From: Enterobacter soli ATCC BAA-2102
Lineage (GTDB): Bacteria; Pseudomonadota; Gammaproteobacteria; Enterobacterales; Enterobacteriaceae
Length of the DNA: 49,760 bases
Assembly: GCF_001654845.1 (NCBI RefSeq)
Contig: NZ_LXES01000039.1
Coordinates: 1 to 49,760, forward strand
Reading direction: 5' to 3'
The position numbers and the translations under genes are program-made. Shown here in pieces: positions 1-7,101 of this stretch. Under the pieces are notes generated by a model, which had not been told where the DNA came from, did not search any database, and was given only the letters and a program-made list of their open reading frames with translations. How positions within the stretch are numbered: the first letter of the stretch is position 1; every line of letters begins with the position of its first letter.

Positions 1-50
1 GTGGGAAAGGGTTGGGGTGAGGGCATCAGACCGCACCCTCTGGGTGACAT
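1..50. repeat. Dispersed GC-rich repeat, copy A
   Basis: The first bases of the window carry a GGGTTGGGGTGAGGGC word followed by TCAGACCGCACC. The same arrangement with a few changes recurs at 46694-46720, and its complementary CCTCACCCCAACCCTC form is at 33536-33551. It is a short intergenic repeat of the kind common in Enterobacter and Klebsiella. No gene is visible before position 113. Confidence 0.6.
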
Positions 51-61
51 AATGTGAATGT

Positions 62-88
62 GCCTGCTCCTCGAGCAGGCATTTTTTT
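62..88 (+). terminator. Rho-independent terminator of an upstream gene
   Basis: An eight-base stem GCCTGCTC / GAGCAGGC with a three-base loop is followed by seven T. It probably ends a transcript that starts outside the window to the left. Confidence 0.75.
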
Positions 89-112
89 ATCTGTATAAAA
101 GCGAGGTATATT

Positions 113-355
113 ATGGACAGTCAAATTACTCAGCGTTTAATTCCTGCATTTGGTGGCGACGATAATATCGAGCACGTCGAAGCCTGTATTACCCGTCTGC
201 GTGTGACGGTAAAAGATTTAAATAAGGTTAATTCAAAGGCGTTACAGGAGGAGGGGGCGCTTGGCGTGATTATTATCGGTCAGCAGGTTCATGCGATATT
301 TGGCCGGCAGTCTGATACCTTGCGTCAGTTATTAGATAAGCACTTTAATCATTAA
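113..355 (+). CDS. Stand-alone PTS EIIB domain, glucose/sucrose class
   Basis: This is an 80-residue protein that is one complete EIIB domain of the glucose/sucrose phosphotransferase class. The motif ACITRLRVTV places the phosphoryl-accepting cysteine at residue 25, and the later Gly-Val-Ile-Ile-Ile-Gly segment and C-terminal helix fit the fold. In the family EIIB passes phosphate from EIIA to a sugar held by EIIC. Here no EIIC or EIIA is fused, and none is visible downstream, so a permease partner must be upstream of the window or elsewhere. GAGG before the ATG serves as ribosome binding site. A terminator at 62-88 separates it from the preceding gene, so it may be transcribed alone. It faces the LamB-type porin, end to end, across a shared hairpin. 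A regulatory rather than transport role is possible. Confidence 0.85.
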   Translation: MDSQITQRLIPAFGGDDNIEHVEACITRLRVTVKDLNKVNSKALQEEGALGVIIIGQQVHAIFGRQSDTLRQLLDKHFNH

Positions 356-365
356 ATATAAAAAA

Positions 366-391
366 GGGATAGCCAAAATAATGGCTATCCC
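366..391. terminator. Hairpin between EIIB gene and porin gene
   Basis: A ten-base perfect stem GGGATAGCCA / TGGCTATCCC encloses a six-base loop. Read on the minus strand it is followed by a T-run (360-365), so it is a good rho-independent terminator for the porin gene. It may also stop transcripts from the EIIB gene. Confidence 0.75.
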
Positions 392-456
392 GAAACAGGA
401 GAATAGACTGCCAGTTGTTGGAGATACAATAACGATTAACGCATTTTAAAAATTAA

Positions 457-1722
457 TTACCACCAGGCTTCGACCTGCACGCCAAAGTTCCAGGTATTAT
501 TTGCGGTACCATCTTCGAAGGATTGCCCTTTTTCAGAATCATTCAGGTAAGAAGCAAACACGCGCAGCTCAGGACGTGACATAAAGTCGGGGCCATCGGC
601 CAGACCCAGAGCAATGGTGTACTTCTCGCCGCTCTGCTTGTATTTCGAGCCGTCGGTATAGGTATCTTCCTGGTAGAAGCCACCCACTTCGCCAATCAGA
701 CGGACATATTCCGTAAACTGATACTGGGCGCGGCCGACCAGCGAAACAAGGCGTGATTTGTCGGTGTACTGCGTGGTGTCATCCGCCGAGCCCCAGGTTA
801 ACACGTGGTTAAACGAGAATTTGTCGGTAATCGGAATCAAGCCGGTATTGATCACGCGGTAGCCTGTCGCATCGTTGACGTAGTTCCACATGTCATACCA
901 GCCGCCACCCTGTGACACCATGTTCTGCGCCAGACCTTTGTTAGCGTACTGCAACACCAGCTTGTTATAGCCACCAAACATATCCTGGCTGATCTCGCCG
1001 GTGACCATCACGCCGTTATCGGCCTCATAAAGCCCACCATACTCCTTCTGCTTGTTGGTAGGGTTTGGCATGGCGTAATCAATACCCACTTCTGTCCATG
1101 CCCCTGCCCACGGTTTCCAGCCCGCATAGCGAAGGTCGATATAGTTGATGTTCACGTCGTTATCACCGTCCACACGGTAATCCACGTCGTTAGCATCGCC
1201 ACGGATCCAGGCTACAGAGACAGCGCCCGGGCCGAGGGTATAGTTCTCAATACCCGCACCGGAGCCGGAGATGTTCCAGTATTTGGTATCAATGATGTGC
1301 AGGTCATGGCGCTGGTAGTAGCGCTTACCGCCCCAAATCACCGCATTCGGATCGCCCGGGATCAGGCCTTTGATTTGCAGGTTCAACTGGCGCAGACCGA
1401 ACTGGGCATCATCACCAAAGGTGGTTTCGTTATCGTTTGAACCGTCAGAGACCATGCTCACCATGCTGTCGAGGTAGAAGCTGACGTCGTTCTTTTTGTA
1501 CACCTCAGAACCCAGCTCCAGCTCGCCGTAGGTATCGGCTTCGTTACCCAGACGGCCAATTTTATTTTTTTGCCACTCCTCCATCCCACCATCCCGTGAG
1601 ACGCCCACACCGGAGCGAAGATATCCATGAAAATCAATTGGTACAGAAGACGCTGCAAACAGCGAAGGAGACGCTAACGCGGCAGCCAACGCAACGGATA
1701 CAGATCGGATCGTCGTGTTCAT
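457..1722 (-). CDS. LamB-type maltoporin / carbohydrate outer membrane porin
   Basis: This 421-residue precursor is a LamB-family (18-strand) sugar porin. The start at 1722 is chosen because GAGGG lies just upstream and the protein then begins with a clean signal peptide ending ASPSLFA before ASSVPIDFHGYLRSG. That first mature segment is typical of LamB/ScrY porins. The protein ends in tryptophan-tryptophan, in line with the aromatic C-terminal residue needed for outer membrane insertion. It is slightly shorter than E. coli LamB, so it is a paralogue and the real lamB of the mal operon is probably elsewhere. It is divergent from a LacI-family gene and convergent with a PTS EIIB gene, suggesting sugar-specific induction. 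The sugar cannot be read from the sequence. Confidence 0.88.
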   Translation of the reverse strand: MNTTIRSVSVALAAALASPSLFAASSVPIDFHGYLRSGVGVSRDGGMEEWQKNKIGRLGNEADTYGELELGSEVYKKNDVSFYLDSMVSMVSDGSNDNETTFGDDAQFGLRQLNLQIKGLIPGDPNAVIWGGKRYYQRHDLHIIDTKYWNISGSGAGIENYTLGPGAVSVAWIRGDANDVDYRVDGDNDVNINYIDLRYAGWKPWAGAWTEVGIDYAMPNPTNKQKEYGGLYEADNGVMVTGEISQDMFGGYNKLVLQYANKGLAQNMVSQGGGWYDMWNYVNDATGYRVINTGLIPITDKFSFNHVLTWGSADDTTQYTDKSRLVSLVGRAQYQFTEYVRLIGEVGGFYQEDTYTDGSKYKQSGEKYTIALGLADGPDFMSRPELRVFASYLNDSEKGQSFEDGTANNTWNFGVQVEAWW

Positions 1723-1863
1723 TGTTACCCTCTTATTGTTTTGTAATACGTTCACAAATCCGCAGTCATAAAATGCCTAAACCTGTTATCTGGCAATTAC
1801 ACGATCGTGAATGTGTGATTAAGTGCAAATAAAATAGACAATTTTGTTACGATTAATGAGATG

Positions 1864-1899
1864 TGCCATGAAATGTGGCATTGTGAGCGTCATACTTTT
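1864..1899. promoter_or_regulatory. lac-operator-like half-site in porin-lacI intergenic region
   Basis: ATTGTGAGCG at 1880-1889 is identical to the left half of E. coli lacO1, but the right half is poorly matched. An inverted repeat TGCCA-N7-TGGCA (1864-1880) runs into it. Both lie between the divergent porin and LacI genes. The rest of 1723-1991 holds the two promoters and no gene. Confidence 0.5.
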
Positions 1900-1991
1900 T
1901 GATGGTGTTGGGCGCATGAAAAGTTAGCAGGGTGCGTTTTTTTACATCGCCCCTGTTACAATCAGCGCATAACAACATAAGGAACCGGACC

Positions 1992-3068
1992 ATGAAGTCG
2001 AAAAGCGCGACGTTAGAGGATGTGGCACGCCATGCGGGCGTCTCCTATCAGACCGTGTCCAGGGTACTGAATAAATCTGCCAATGTATCCGAAGCCACGC
2101 GTCACAAGGTGGAGAAATCCATAGAGTTATTGCGGTATGTTCCAAACCGACTGGCCCAGCAGCTGGTGGGCAAGCAGACCCAGACGGTCGGGCTGGTAAC
2201 CATTTCGCTGGCCTTACACGCCCCTTCACAGGTGGCGGCAGCGGTCAAACGCTACGCCAATATGGAAGGATACCAGGTGCTGATCTCAATGATTGATGAG
2301 AACGTCAACCATAGCATCCAGGATTCCATTAACGAGCTGAAGTCTCAGCGGGTCAGCAAAGTGATTGTCAACGTCCCGCTGGAAGCCGAACAGGCGCAGA
2401 AAATCGCGATAGACAACGACGATATTGTCTGCCTGTTTCTCGATGTTGACCCGTACAGTTCCGTGTTTAACGTTTCGTTTAACCCGGCAGATGGCACGCG
2501 CGCCAGCGTCAAATATCTCTACGAACTCGGCCATCGGGAGATTGCCCTGCTGGCCGGGCCGGAGTCTTCTGTGTCGGCACAGCTGAGGCTGAAGAGCTGG
2601 ATCGAAACGCTGAAAGGCTATGGTCTGGAGCCGGCAACGGTCATTCGCGGTAACTGGGATGCACAAAGCGGCTATTCCGGTGCCCTGCAAATGCTGCGCG
2701 AAACGGCACAATTTTCTGCCGTGCTGGTCGCCAACGACCAGATGGCGCTTGGCGTACTGAGCGCTTTCCATCAGCAGCAAATTTCCATCCCGACGGAGAA
2801 GTCGGTGATTGGTTACGATGGCACCTACGAAAGCTCGTTCTTCTACCCGGCGTTAACCACGGTATCGCTCGATCTGGATTTGCAGGGTAAAGAGGCCGTG
2901 CGCCGCATTCTGGATAGCGGCGACGACAATGCGCTGCGCATGTCGTCGATTTTGCCTGCCCGGCTGGTGGTGCGCCAGTCTACCGGGGCGAAAGGGGAGA
3001 AGGGGAAAAACCTGCAAGCGTTGGCTCAGCAGCTGCGCGAGATCGCACATCAGCTGGGTGATATGTAA
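1992..3068 (+). CDS. LacI-family repressor, close LacI paralogue
   Basis: This 358-residue protein resembles E. coli LacI throughout. The N-terminal helix-turn-helix has VSYQTVSRV with Tyr19, Gln20 and Arg24, the same residues that set lac operator specificity in LacI. The hinge-adjacent segment PNRLAQQL, the core strings SLALHAPSQ and VANDQMALG, the Asp of LFLDV, Trp of GNWDA and Asp of GYDGT all match inducer-site positions. LacI Phe293 is replaced by leucine and Arg195 by glutamine, so the ligand may differ. A C-terminal leucine-heptad tail (LQALAQQLREIAHQL) suggests tetramers as in LacI. The start at 1992 has GGAACC upstream; an earlier start would add an unlikely N-terminal tail. No lacZ is present. 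The divergent porin is the probable target. Confidence 0.85.
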   Translation: MKSKSATLEDVARHAGVSYQTVSRVLNKSANVSEATRHKVEKSIELLRYVPNRLAQQLVGKQTQTVGLVTISLALHAPSQVAAAVKRYANMEGYQVLISMIDENVNHSIQDSINELKSQRVSKVIVNVPLEAEQAQKIAIDNDDIVCLFLDVDPYSSVFNVSFNPADGTRASVKYLYELGHREIALLAGPESSVSAQLRLKSWIETLKGYGLEPATVIRGNWDAQSGYSGALQMLRETAQFSAVLVANDQMALGVLSAFHQQQISIPTEKSVIGYDGTYESSFFYPALTTVSLDLDLQGKEAVRRILDSGDDNALRMSSILPARLVVRQSTGAKGEKGKNLQALAQQLREIAHQLGDM

Positions 3069-3074
3069 CGGCGT

Positions 3075-3097
3075 GGGCACCTCTGGCAAAGGTGCCC
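3075..3097. terminator. Shared terminator hairpin between lacI-like gene and mgtE
   Basis: The stem GGGCACCT / AGGTGCCC with a seven-base loop lies between two genes that end towards each other. It is followed by TTAGTATT on the plus strand. It probably works in both directions. Confidence 0.6.
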
Positions 3098-3103
3098 TTA
3101 GTA

Positions 3104-4105
3104 TTACTCCAGCCCCAGCGTATACTGGGCAATCTTGAAGTAGATGATCAGCCCGGTACCGTCAATAAGTGTGGCGATAAACGGGGCGGACACCACGGCA
3201 GGATCGATGCCGCAGCGCTTGAGTACCATTGGGATCACGGACGAGACAATGGCGCTCCACAGCGTAATGCAGACCAGCGTCAGGCTGACGATAAGGGTAA
3301 TTTCCATCCCGATGCCCATCATCCAGGCGCGAACGCAGCCCGCCAGCCCCAGAGTGACGGCAATCATTAACGAGGTGCTCATCTCTTTTCGCAGCACCCG
3401 CCCGACGTCGCGTAAATGCACTTCGCCCAGCGCCATCGCACGCACCAGCGTGGAGGTGATCTGCGTGCCGCTGTTGCCGCCGGTACCAATCAGCAGAGGA
3501 ATAAAGAATGCCAGGGCGATGGCGGATTCCAGCGCCTCTTCAAAATGCTGGATAACCGAGCTGGTATAGGCTTCGGCGATAAACAACAGCAGCAGCCAGA
3601 CGGCGCGTTTTTTCCACAGGCTAAATGGACTGGTTTCCAGATAGGGTTTCTCCAGCGGCAACGTGGCACCCTGGCGCTGGGCATCTTCGGTAACGTCATC
3701 TTCCAGCAGATGCGCGATTTCACGCTCGGTGAGGCACCCGACCAGTTTGCCGTGCGTGACCACCGGAACCACATCCGCCCCGCCGTGAGCCAGCAATCCG
3801 GCAACGTCTGAACGTTCATCTTCCGGTTTCAACTGAATAAACTCCGAAATCATCAGCGCCCGGACCGGCTGCACCGTATTGGCGGTTTGTAATAATTGAC
3901 GCACGGCAATCATGCCCGCCAGACGCCCCTGATCTTCGATAAAAACATGTGACGGAATATCATCATCTTTTAATTTTTCGAAAAACTGTTCACGTGCCAG
4001 CGCCACGCATAATGAAATATCGAGAACGATAAAATCGGTATTCATATATTGCGCGACCGCGCTTTCATTGAATGCCAGATTATTGTTGTGAATGGAGTAA
4101 GACAT
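3104..4105 (-). CDS. mgtE: MgtE-type magnesium transporter, short form
   Basis: The 333-residue protein has tandem CBS domains in roughly residues 15-135, then the MgtE integral membrane domain. Hydrophobic segments start near WLLLLFIAEAY, and the pore-region motif GTGGNSGTQ is typical of MgtE (SLC41-like) channels. It lacks most of the acidic N-terminal superhelical domain of full-length MgtE, so magnesium gating would rest on the CBS pair. The start at 4105 is preceded by AAAGGGA; longer readings run into the structured leader. The leader (about 4166-4332) has the form of an M-box riboswitch, which strongly supports magnesium uptake as the role. The gene is single and faces lacI-like across a terminator. 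Cobalt transport is the main alternative. Confidence 0.85.
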   Translation of the reverse strand: MSYSIHNNNLAFNESAVAQYMNTDFIVLDISLCVALAREQFFEKLKDDDIPSHVFIEDQGRLAGMIAVRQLLQTANTVQPVRALMISEFIQLKPEDERSDVAGLLAHGGADVVPVVTHGKLVGCLTEREIAHLLEDDVTEDAQRQGATLPLEKPYLETSPFSLWKKRAVWLLLLFIAEAYTSSVIQHFEEALESAIALAFFIPLLIGTGGNSGTQITSTLVRAMALGEVHLRDVGRVLRKEMSTSLMIAVTLGLAGCVRAWMMGIGMEITLIVSLTLVCITLWSAIVSSVIPMVLKRCGIDPAVVSAPFIATLIDGTGLIIYFKIAQYTLGLE

Positions 4106-4165
4106 AGTAAATTCCCTTTGAAGAATAAAATCTCTCAGGGGCGAGCAAGACAGGGCATGTCGAAG

Positions 4166-4332
4166 AGGAGATCCCCACGTCCTGGGTTCAGCACTGTACA
4201 CCGTATCCCGCAAGGGAAGTTATACTGACAAAGCCTTGATTCGACAGTGCCTGTTTTACCCTGTGCCGGTTCTCTCGAACCCACCAGAGCGATAACGTGT
4301 ATTTGTACAGGAGCCTCGCCATAACGAGATCG
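4166..4332 (-). promoter_or_regulatory. M-box (ykoK-type) magnesium riboswitch in the mgtE leader
   Basis: On the minus strand the leader begins with CTCGTTATGGCGAGGCTCCT, close to the conserved 5' block of M-box RNAs, followed by TGTACAAATAC. The 3' side has TACAGTGCTGAACCCAGGAC, matching the conserved ACAGUGCU...ACG end. GATCTC (5') and GGGGATC (3') can pair as the closing P1 helix. M-boxes sense Mg2+ and control magnesium transporters such as MgtE. About 60 bases separate it from the mgtE start; I see no obvious intrinsic terminator with a long T-run there. A covariance-model search would be decisive. Confidence 0.85.
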
Positions 4333-4447
4333 TTGTAAACGAGAGGGATAATACGCCAATTTTAATATCGTGCTTTGAAATTTAAATCGCGTTTAATGAT
4401 TATTTAAAAGAATAGATTTATCGCGATGGTTGATAAACGGTTTAATA

Positions 4448-4465
4448 ACGCCTCCGAAGAGGCGT
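4448..4465 (-). terminator. Terminator hairpin after the UbiD-like gene
   Basis: On the minus strand ACGCCTC-TTCG-GAGGCGT forms a seven-base stem with a stable TTCG loop, followed by TATTAAA. It lies just beyond the stop of the UbiD-like gene at 4475. The remaining bases 4333-4447 should contain the mgtE promoter. Confidence 0.6.
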
Positions 4466-4474
4466 GTATTTATT

Positions 4475-5929
4475 TTACCAGTTATCCAGTACGCGCTGGC
4501 GGATCTCTTCCGGGTAGCCTTGCGCAAAAGAAGCATGAAGATGGCGTTTGCTTTGCAGCGTATCAAACACCACTTTCGCCCCAAGACCTGCCACATACTC
4601 CGCCTCGTCATAACACTGCGGCAAACGGATCACGCGTTGATTGTCAAACACCACGCGGCGGCCGACCGGGTGTACGCGAGTTGAGAGCACCCACACCACT
4701 TCACGCAGGTTCGTCGGGTCGAAATCGTCATCCACAACGTACACTTTCGGGATAAAGACCATCGCGTCGGTTTTAAACAGCACCTCGCCAATACGCTGGC
4801 TAAGCTCTTCGCTGGAGACGCCCGGCAGCAGTTCACGCCAGTTCTGCGGGACAACCACCAGCAGCCAGTGCACGGTAGAATCTTCCGGGATCCAGGCGGT
4901 GGCGACCGGCAGGTTCGCCTCACGCAGGTAGGTTAACGCATCCGCTGCCAGCCCCATCGCCCACAGCGTATGGGATTCGTCGGTCGGGCGTCCGGTTACC
5001 GACATCGGCCAGATAGGATCATCGCGATGGGTGATGGTTTCTACATGAAAAGTGGGCTGCGCCGAAGAGCCTTCTCCGAGATATCCGCCGTATTCACCGT
5101 ATGGCCCTTCTTGGCAGTCGCGGGTGAGGGAAACATGCCCTTCGATAACAATTTCAGCGGTGGCAGGCACATCCAGGCTGATACTCACAGCCCGAACCAC
5201 CGGAACAGGCGCACCTGCCAGCGTGCCGATATAGTCGGCTTCATCGGCATGGGCGGGGATCGGGATACCGGAAACACACGAGATGGCCGGAGCCGGGCCC
5301 TGTACCAGGGCGTAAGGCATAGGCTCGCCAATCTTAACCCACTCGGCCCAGATCTGGCCGATGTGCTGGCTTGGGACAATCAGCCCGACCATGCGTTTAC
5401 CGTCAACCTTCATCACCCGGGCAATGGACCAGTTCACCCATTTTCCGTCCGGGGTTTTCACAATCAGCGTGCCCCAGGTGTTGGCGTAACGGCCGCCGTC
5501 TTTATCATGGGCAAACGGGATCGGGAAACGGTCCAGCGTGGCGTCGTCGCCGCGCAAAATATTCTGCTGACAAGGGGCTGAGGTCGATTCAACCCGCACG
5601 GGGGGAATACCCGGTTGCAGGCGTGCCGCCGATAGCGCTTCGACAATGGCCGGGCCGCTGGATTCCGGTGCCAGCCCCAGGGACATTGCCACGCGGGCGT
5701 AAGGCATATCCGCACGCGAAGAGAGCCCGGCGGGGGCGCCAAACAGACGAAAACCGGGTTCTGTGCCAGCCACCTTATGAAACAGCGGAGCCGGAGACTG
5801 GATTTCGTAGCTGCGACGGGTGATGGCACTGGGTTCAAAATCACCGTCAACTTCACGCGTGACGTGCATGATGTCACCCATGTCATCCAGCGCATCGATA
5901 TAACTTCTTAAATCATCATAATATTTCAT
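4475..5929 (-). CDS. UbiD-family decarboxylase (hydroxyarylic acid decarboxylase subunit C-like)
   Basis: This 484-residue protein is a UbiD-family, prenylated-FMN-dependent decarboxylase that would remove or add CO2 on aromatic or alpha,beta-unsaturated acids. The key segment EGPYGEYGGYLG carries the two conserved glutamates of the family active site. Its N-terminus (MKYYDDLRSYIDALD) resembles the catalytic C subunit of the vdc/ecd/shd 4-hydroxybenzoate or vanillate decarboxylases. The start has AGGAG upstream, ten bases after the stop of the UbiX-like gene, so the two form an operon. The small third subunit (D) usual in such clusters is absent: a terminator follows directly. The divergent MarR gene and a nearby MFS gene support a role with aromatic acids. 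The exact substrate is unknown. Confidence 0.87.
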   Translation of the reverse strand: MKYYDDLRSYIDALDDMGDIMHVTREVDGDFEPSAITRRSYEIQSPAPLFHKVAGTEPGFRLFGAPAGLSSRADMPYARVAMSLGLAPESSGPAIVEALSAARLQPGIPPVRVESTSAPCQQNILRGDDATLDRFPIPFAHDKDGGRYANTWGTLIVKTPDGKWVNWSIARVMKVDGKRMVGLIVPSQHIGQIWAEWVKIGEPMPYALVQGPAPAISCVSGIPIPAHADEADYIGTLAGAPVPVVRAVSISLDVPATAEIVIEGHVSLTRDCQEGPYGEYGGYLGEGSSAQPTFHVETITHRDDPIWPMSVTGRPTDESHTLWAMGLAADALTYLREANLPVATAWIPEDSTVHWLLVVVPQNWRELLPGVSSEELSQRIGEVLFKTDAMVFIPKVYVVDDDFDPTNLREVVWVLSTRVHPVGRRVVFDNQRVIRLPQCYDEAEYVAGLGAKVVFDTLQSKRHLHASFAQGYPEEIRQRVLDNW

Positions 5930-5939
5930 GCGGCGCTCC

Positions 5940-6518
5940 TCAGGCCGTAGTGGAAGACGGTTGGGGCTGGCCCCAGCGTTGAGTTAACTCGTTATCGAGG
6001 CCAAACTGATCCAGAATGCGGGAGACGCAGTGGTTGATAATGTCATCAGTGGTGGCAGGTTTGTTATAGAAGGCGGGCATGGGCGGCAGCATCATGGCGC
6101 CGGCGCGGGTCAGGGCGAGCATGTTCTCAAGGTGGATGGCATTCAGCGGCGATTCACGCGGCACCAGCACCAGCTTGCGTTGCTCTTTCAGCGTGACGTC
6201 GGCAGCGCGGGCAATCAGCCCGTCGCCATAACCGCAACGAATAGCCGCTAACGTTTTCATGCTACAGGGCACAATCACCATGCCATCGACGCGAAAAGAG
6301 CCGCTGGAAATAGCCGCCGCTTGATCGTGTTCACTGTAAGTCTTCGAGGCGAGAGCGATAACGTCCTGTACACTGTAGGGCGTTTCCAGTTGAATCGTTG
6401 CCCGCGCCCACTTAGAGATAACCAGATGCGTTTCAACGCCCAGGTCTTTGAGCGCGGTCAGCACGCGAACACCAATTGCAGCGCCGGTAGCGCCAGTCAT
6501 GCCTACAACAAGCTTCAT
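5940..6518 (-). CDS. UbiX-family flavin prenyltransferase (subunit B-like)
   Basis: The 192-residue protein is a UbiX/Pad1-type flavin prenyltransferase, which makes the prenylated FMN needed by UbiD enzymes from FMN and a dimethylallyl phosphate. The N-terminal GMTGATGAAIGVRVL is the FMN-binding signature, and PCSMKTLAAIRCGYGDGLI and the segment VPRESPLNAIHLENM are typical of the family. The start at 6518 is chosen because it gives the usual UbiX N-terminus; a longer reading from 6563 would cross the operator. It is first in a two-gene operon with the UbiD-like gene. It is distinct in sequence from housekeeping UbiX and is most like the B subunit of hydroxyarylic acid decarboxylases. Control is likely by the divergent MarR protein. 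Confidence 0.87.
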   Translation of the reverse strand: MKLVVGMTGATGAAIGVRVLTALKDLGVETHLVISKWARATIQLETPYSVQDVIALASKTYSEHDQAAAISSGSFRVDGMVIVPCSMKTLAAIRCGYGDGLIARAADVTLKEQRKLVLVPRESPLNAIHLENMLALTRAGAMMLPPMPAFYNKPATTDDIINHCVSRILDQFGLDNELTQRWGQPQPSSTTA

Positions 6519-6547
6519 GCGGGTTCCTTTATATTGAACCTTTGGGT

Positions 6548-6584
6548 TATAGTTTGAGTTCAAACTGTTTGTGCTCGAACTATA
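6548..6584. promoter_or_regulatory. Nested inverted repeats, probable MarR-family operator
   Basis: TATAGTTTGAG (6548-6558) and CTCGAACTATA (6574-6584) form a near-perfect inverted repeat. Nested in its left arm is AGTTTGA-GT-TCAAACT (6551-6566), a perfect palindrome with a two-base centre. It lies in the 97-base gap between the divergent ubiX-like and marR-like genes, where a MarR repressor would block both promoters. Confidence 0.7.
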
Positions 6585-6615
6585 GTTTTATCGTTTTCAG
6601 GAGTCAAGACAGCCG

Positions 6616-7101
6616 ATGTCAGAAAATCGCGATCTCATTGTTGCCGCGCCGCTATGGCCTCACGGAGACAATTCGTTAATGCATCTGATGCGTCGGGCAG
6701 GGCAGCACTCAACCCTGTGCTGGACGCAGTGCGTGGATACCGGGCTGTCTGCGGTGCAGTACGCCATACTGGTAGTACTGGCCGAAGAAACCACCTGCGA
6801 TCAGCAAACCCTGGGTAACCGTGCCGGGTTTGATAAGGCCACGGGAACCTACGTTATCGATCGCATGACCAAAAGCGGGTTGCTGACGGTGCAGACCGAC
6901 CCCGCGAACCGTCGTCGCAAACTGGTGACGATGACCGTTGAAGGCGAAGCCATGCTGGCGCAGATGGTGGAGCAGGCGAAAAGCGCTGAAAAGATGATTA
7001 CTGCTGGTCTGAATGTGCAGGATATTGCTGACCTGAAACGCCTGCTGAGCAAGCTGGGCGGATTGCAGGAGCCTGATGACAATGCCGTTAACGAATGCTG
7101 A
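6616..7101 (+). CDS. MarR-family transcriptional regulator
   Basis: The 161-residue protein is a winged-helix MarR regulator. The core runs from VQYAILVVLAEE through the recognition helix region LGNRAGFDKATGTYVIDRMTK to the wing TDPANRRRKLVTMT, all typical. MarR proteins that neighbour aromatic-acid enzymes usually release DNA when they bind a phenolic ligand. It is divergent from the UbiX/UbiD operon and has a strong inverted repeat in the gap. AGGAGTC upstream of the ATG serves as ribosome binding site. The next gene, a GlxA-type regulator, starts inside its last codons, so the two regulators are co-transcribed. Local autoregulation and repression of the decarboxylase genes is inferred from position. 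Confidence 0.88.
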   Translation: MSENRDLIVAAPLWPHGDNSLMHLMRRAGQHSTLCWTQCVDTGLSAVQYAILVVLAEETTCDQQTLGNRAGFDKATGTYVIDRMTKSGLLTVQTDPANRRRKLVTMTVEGEAMLAQMVEQAKSAEKMITAGLNVQDIADLKRLLSKLGGLQEPDDNAVNEC

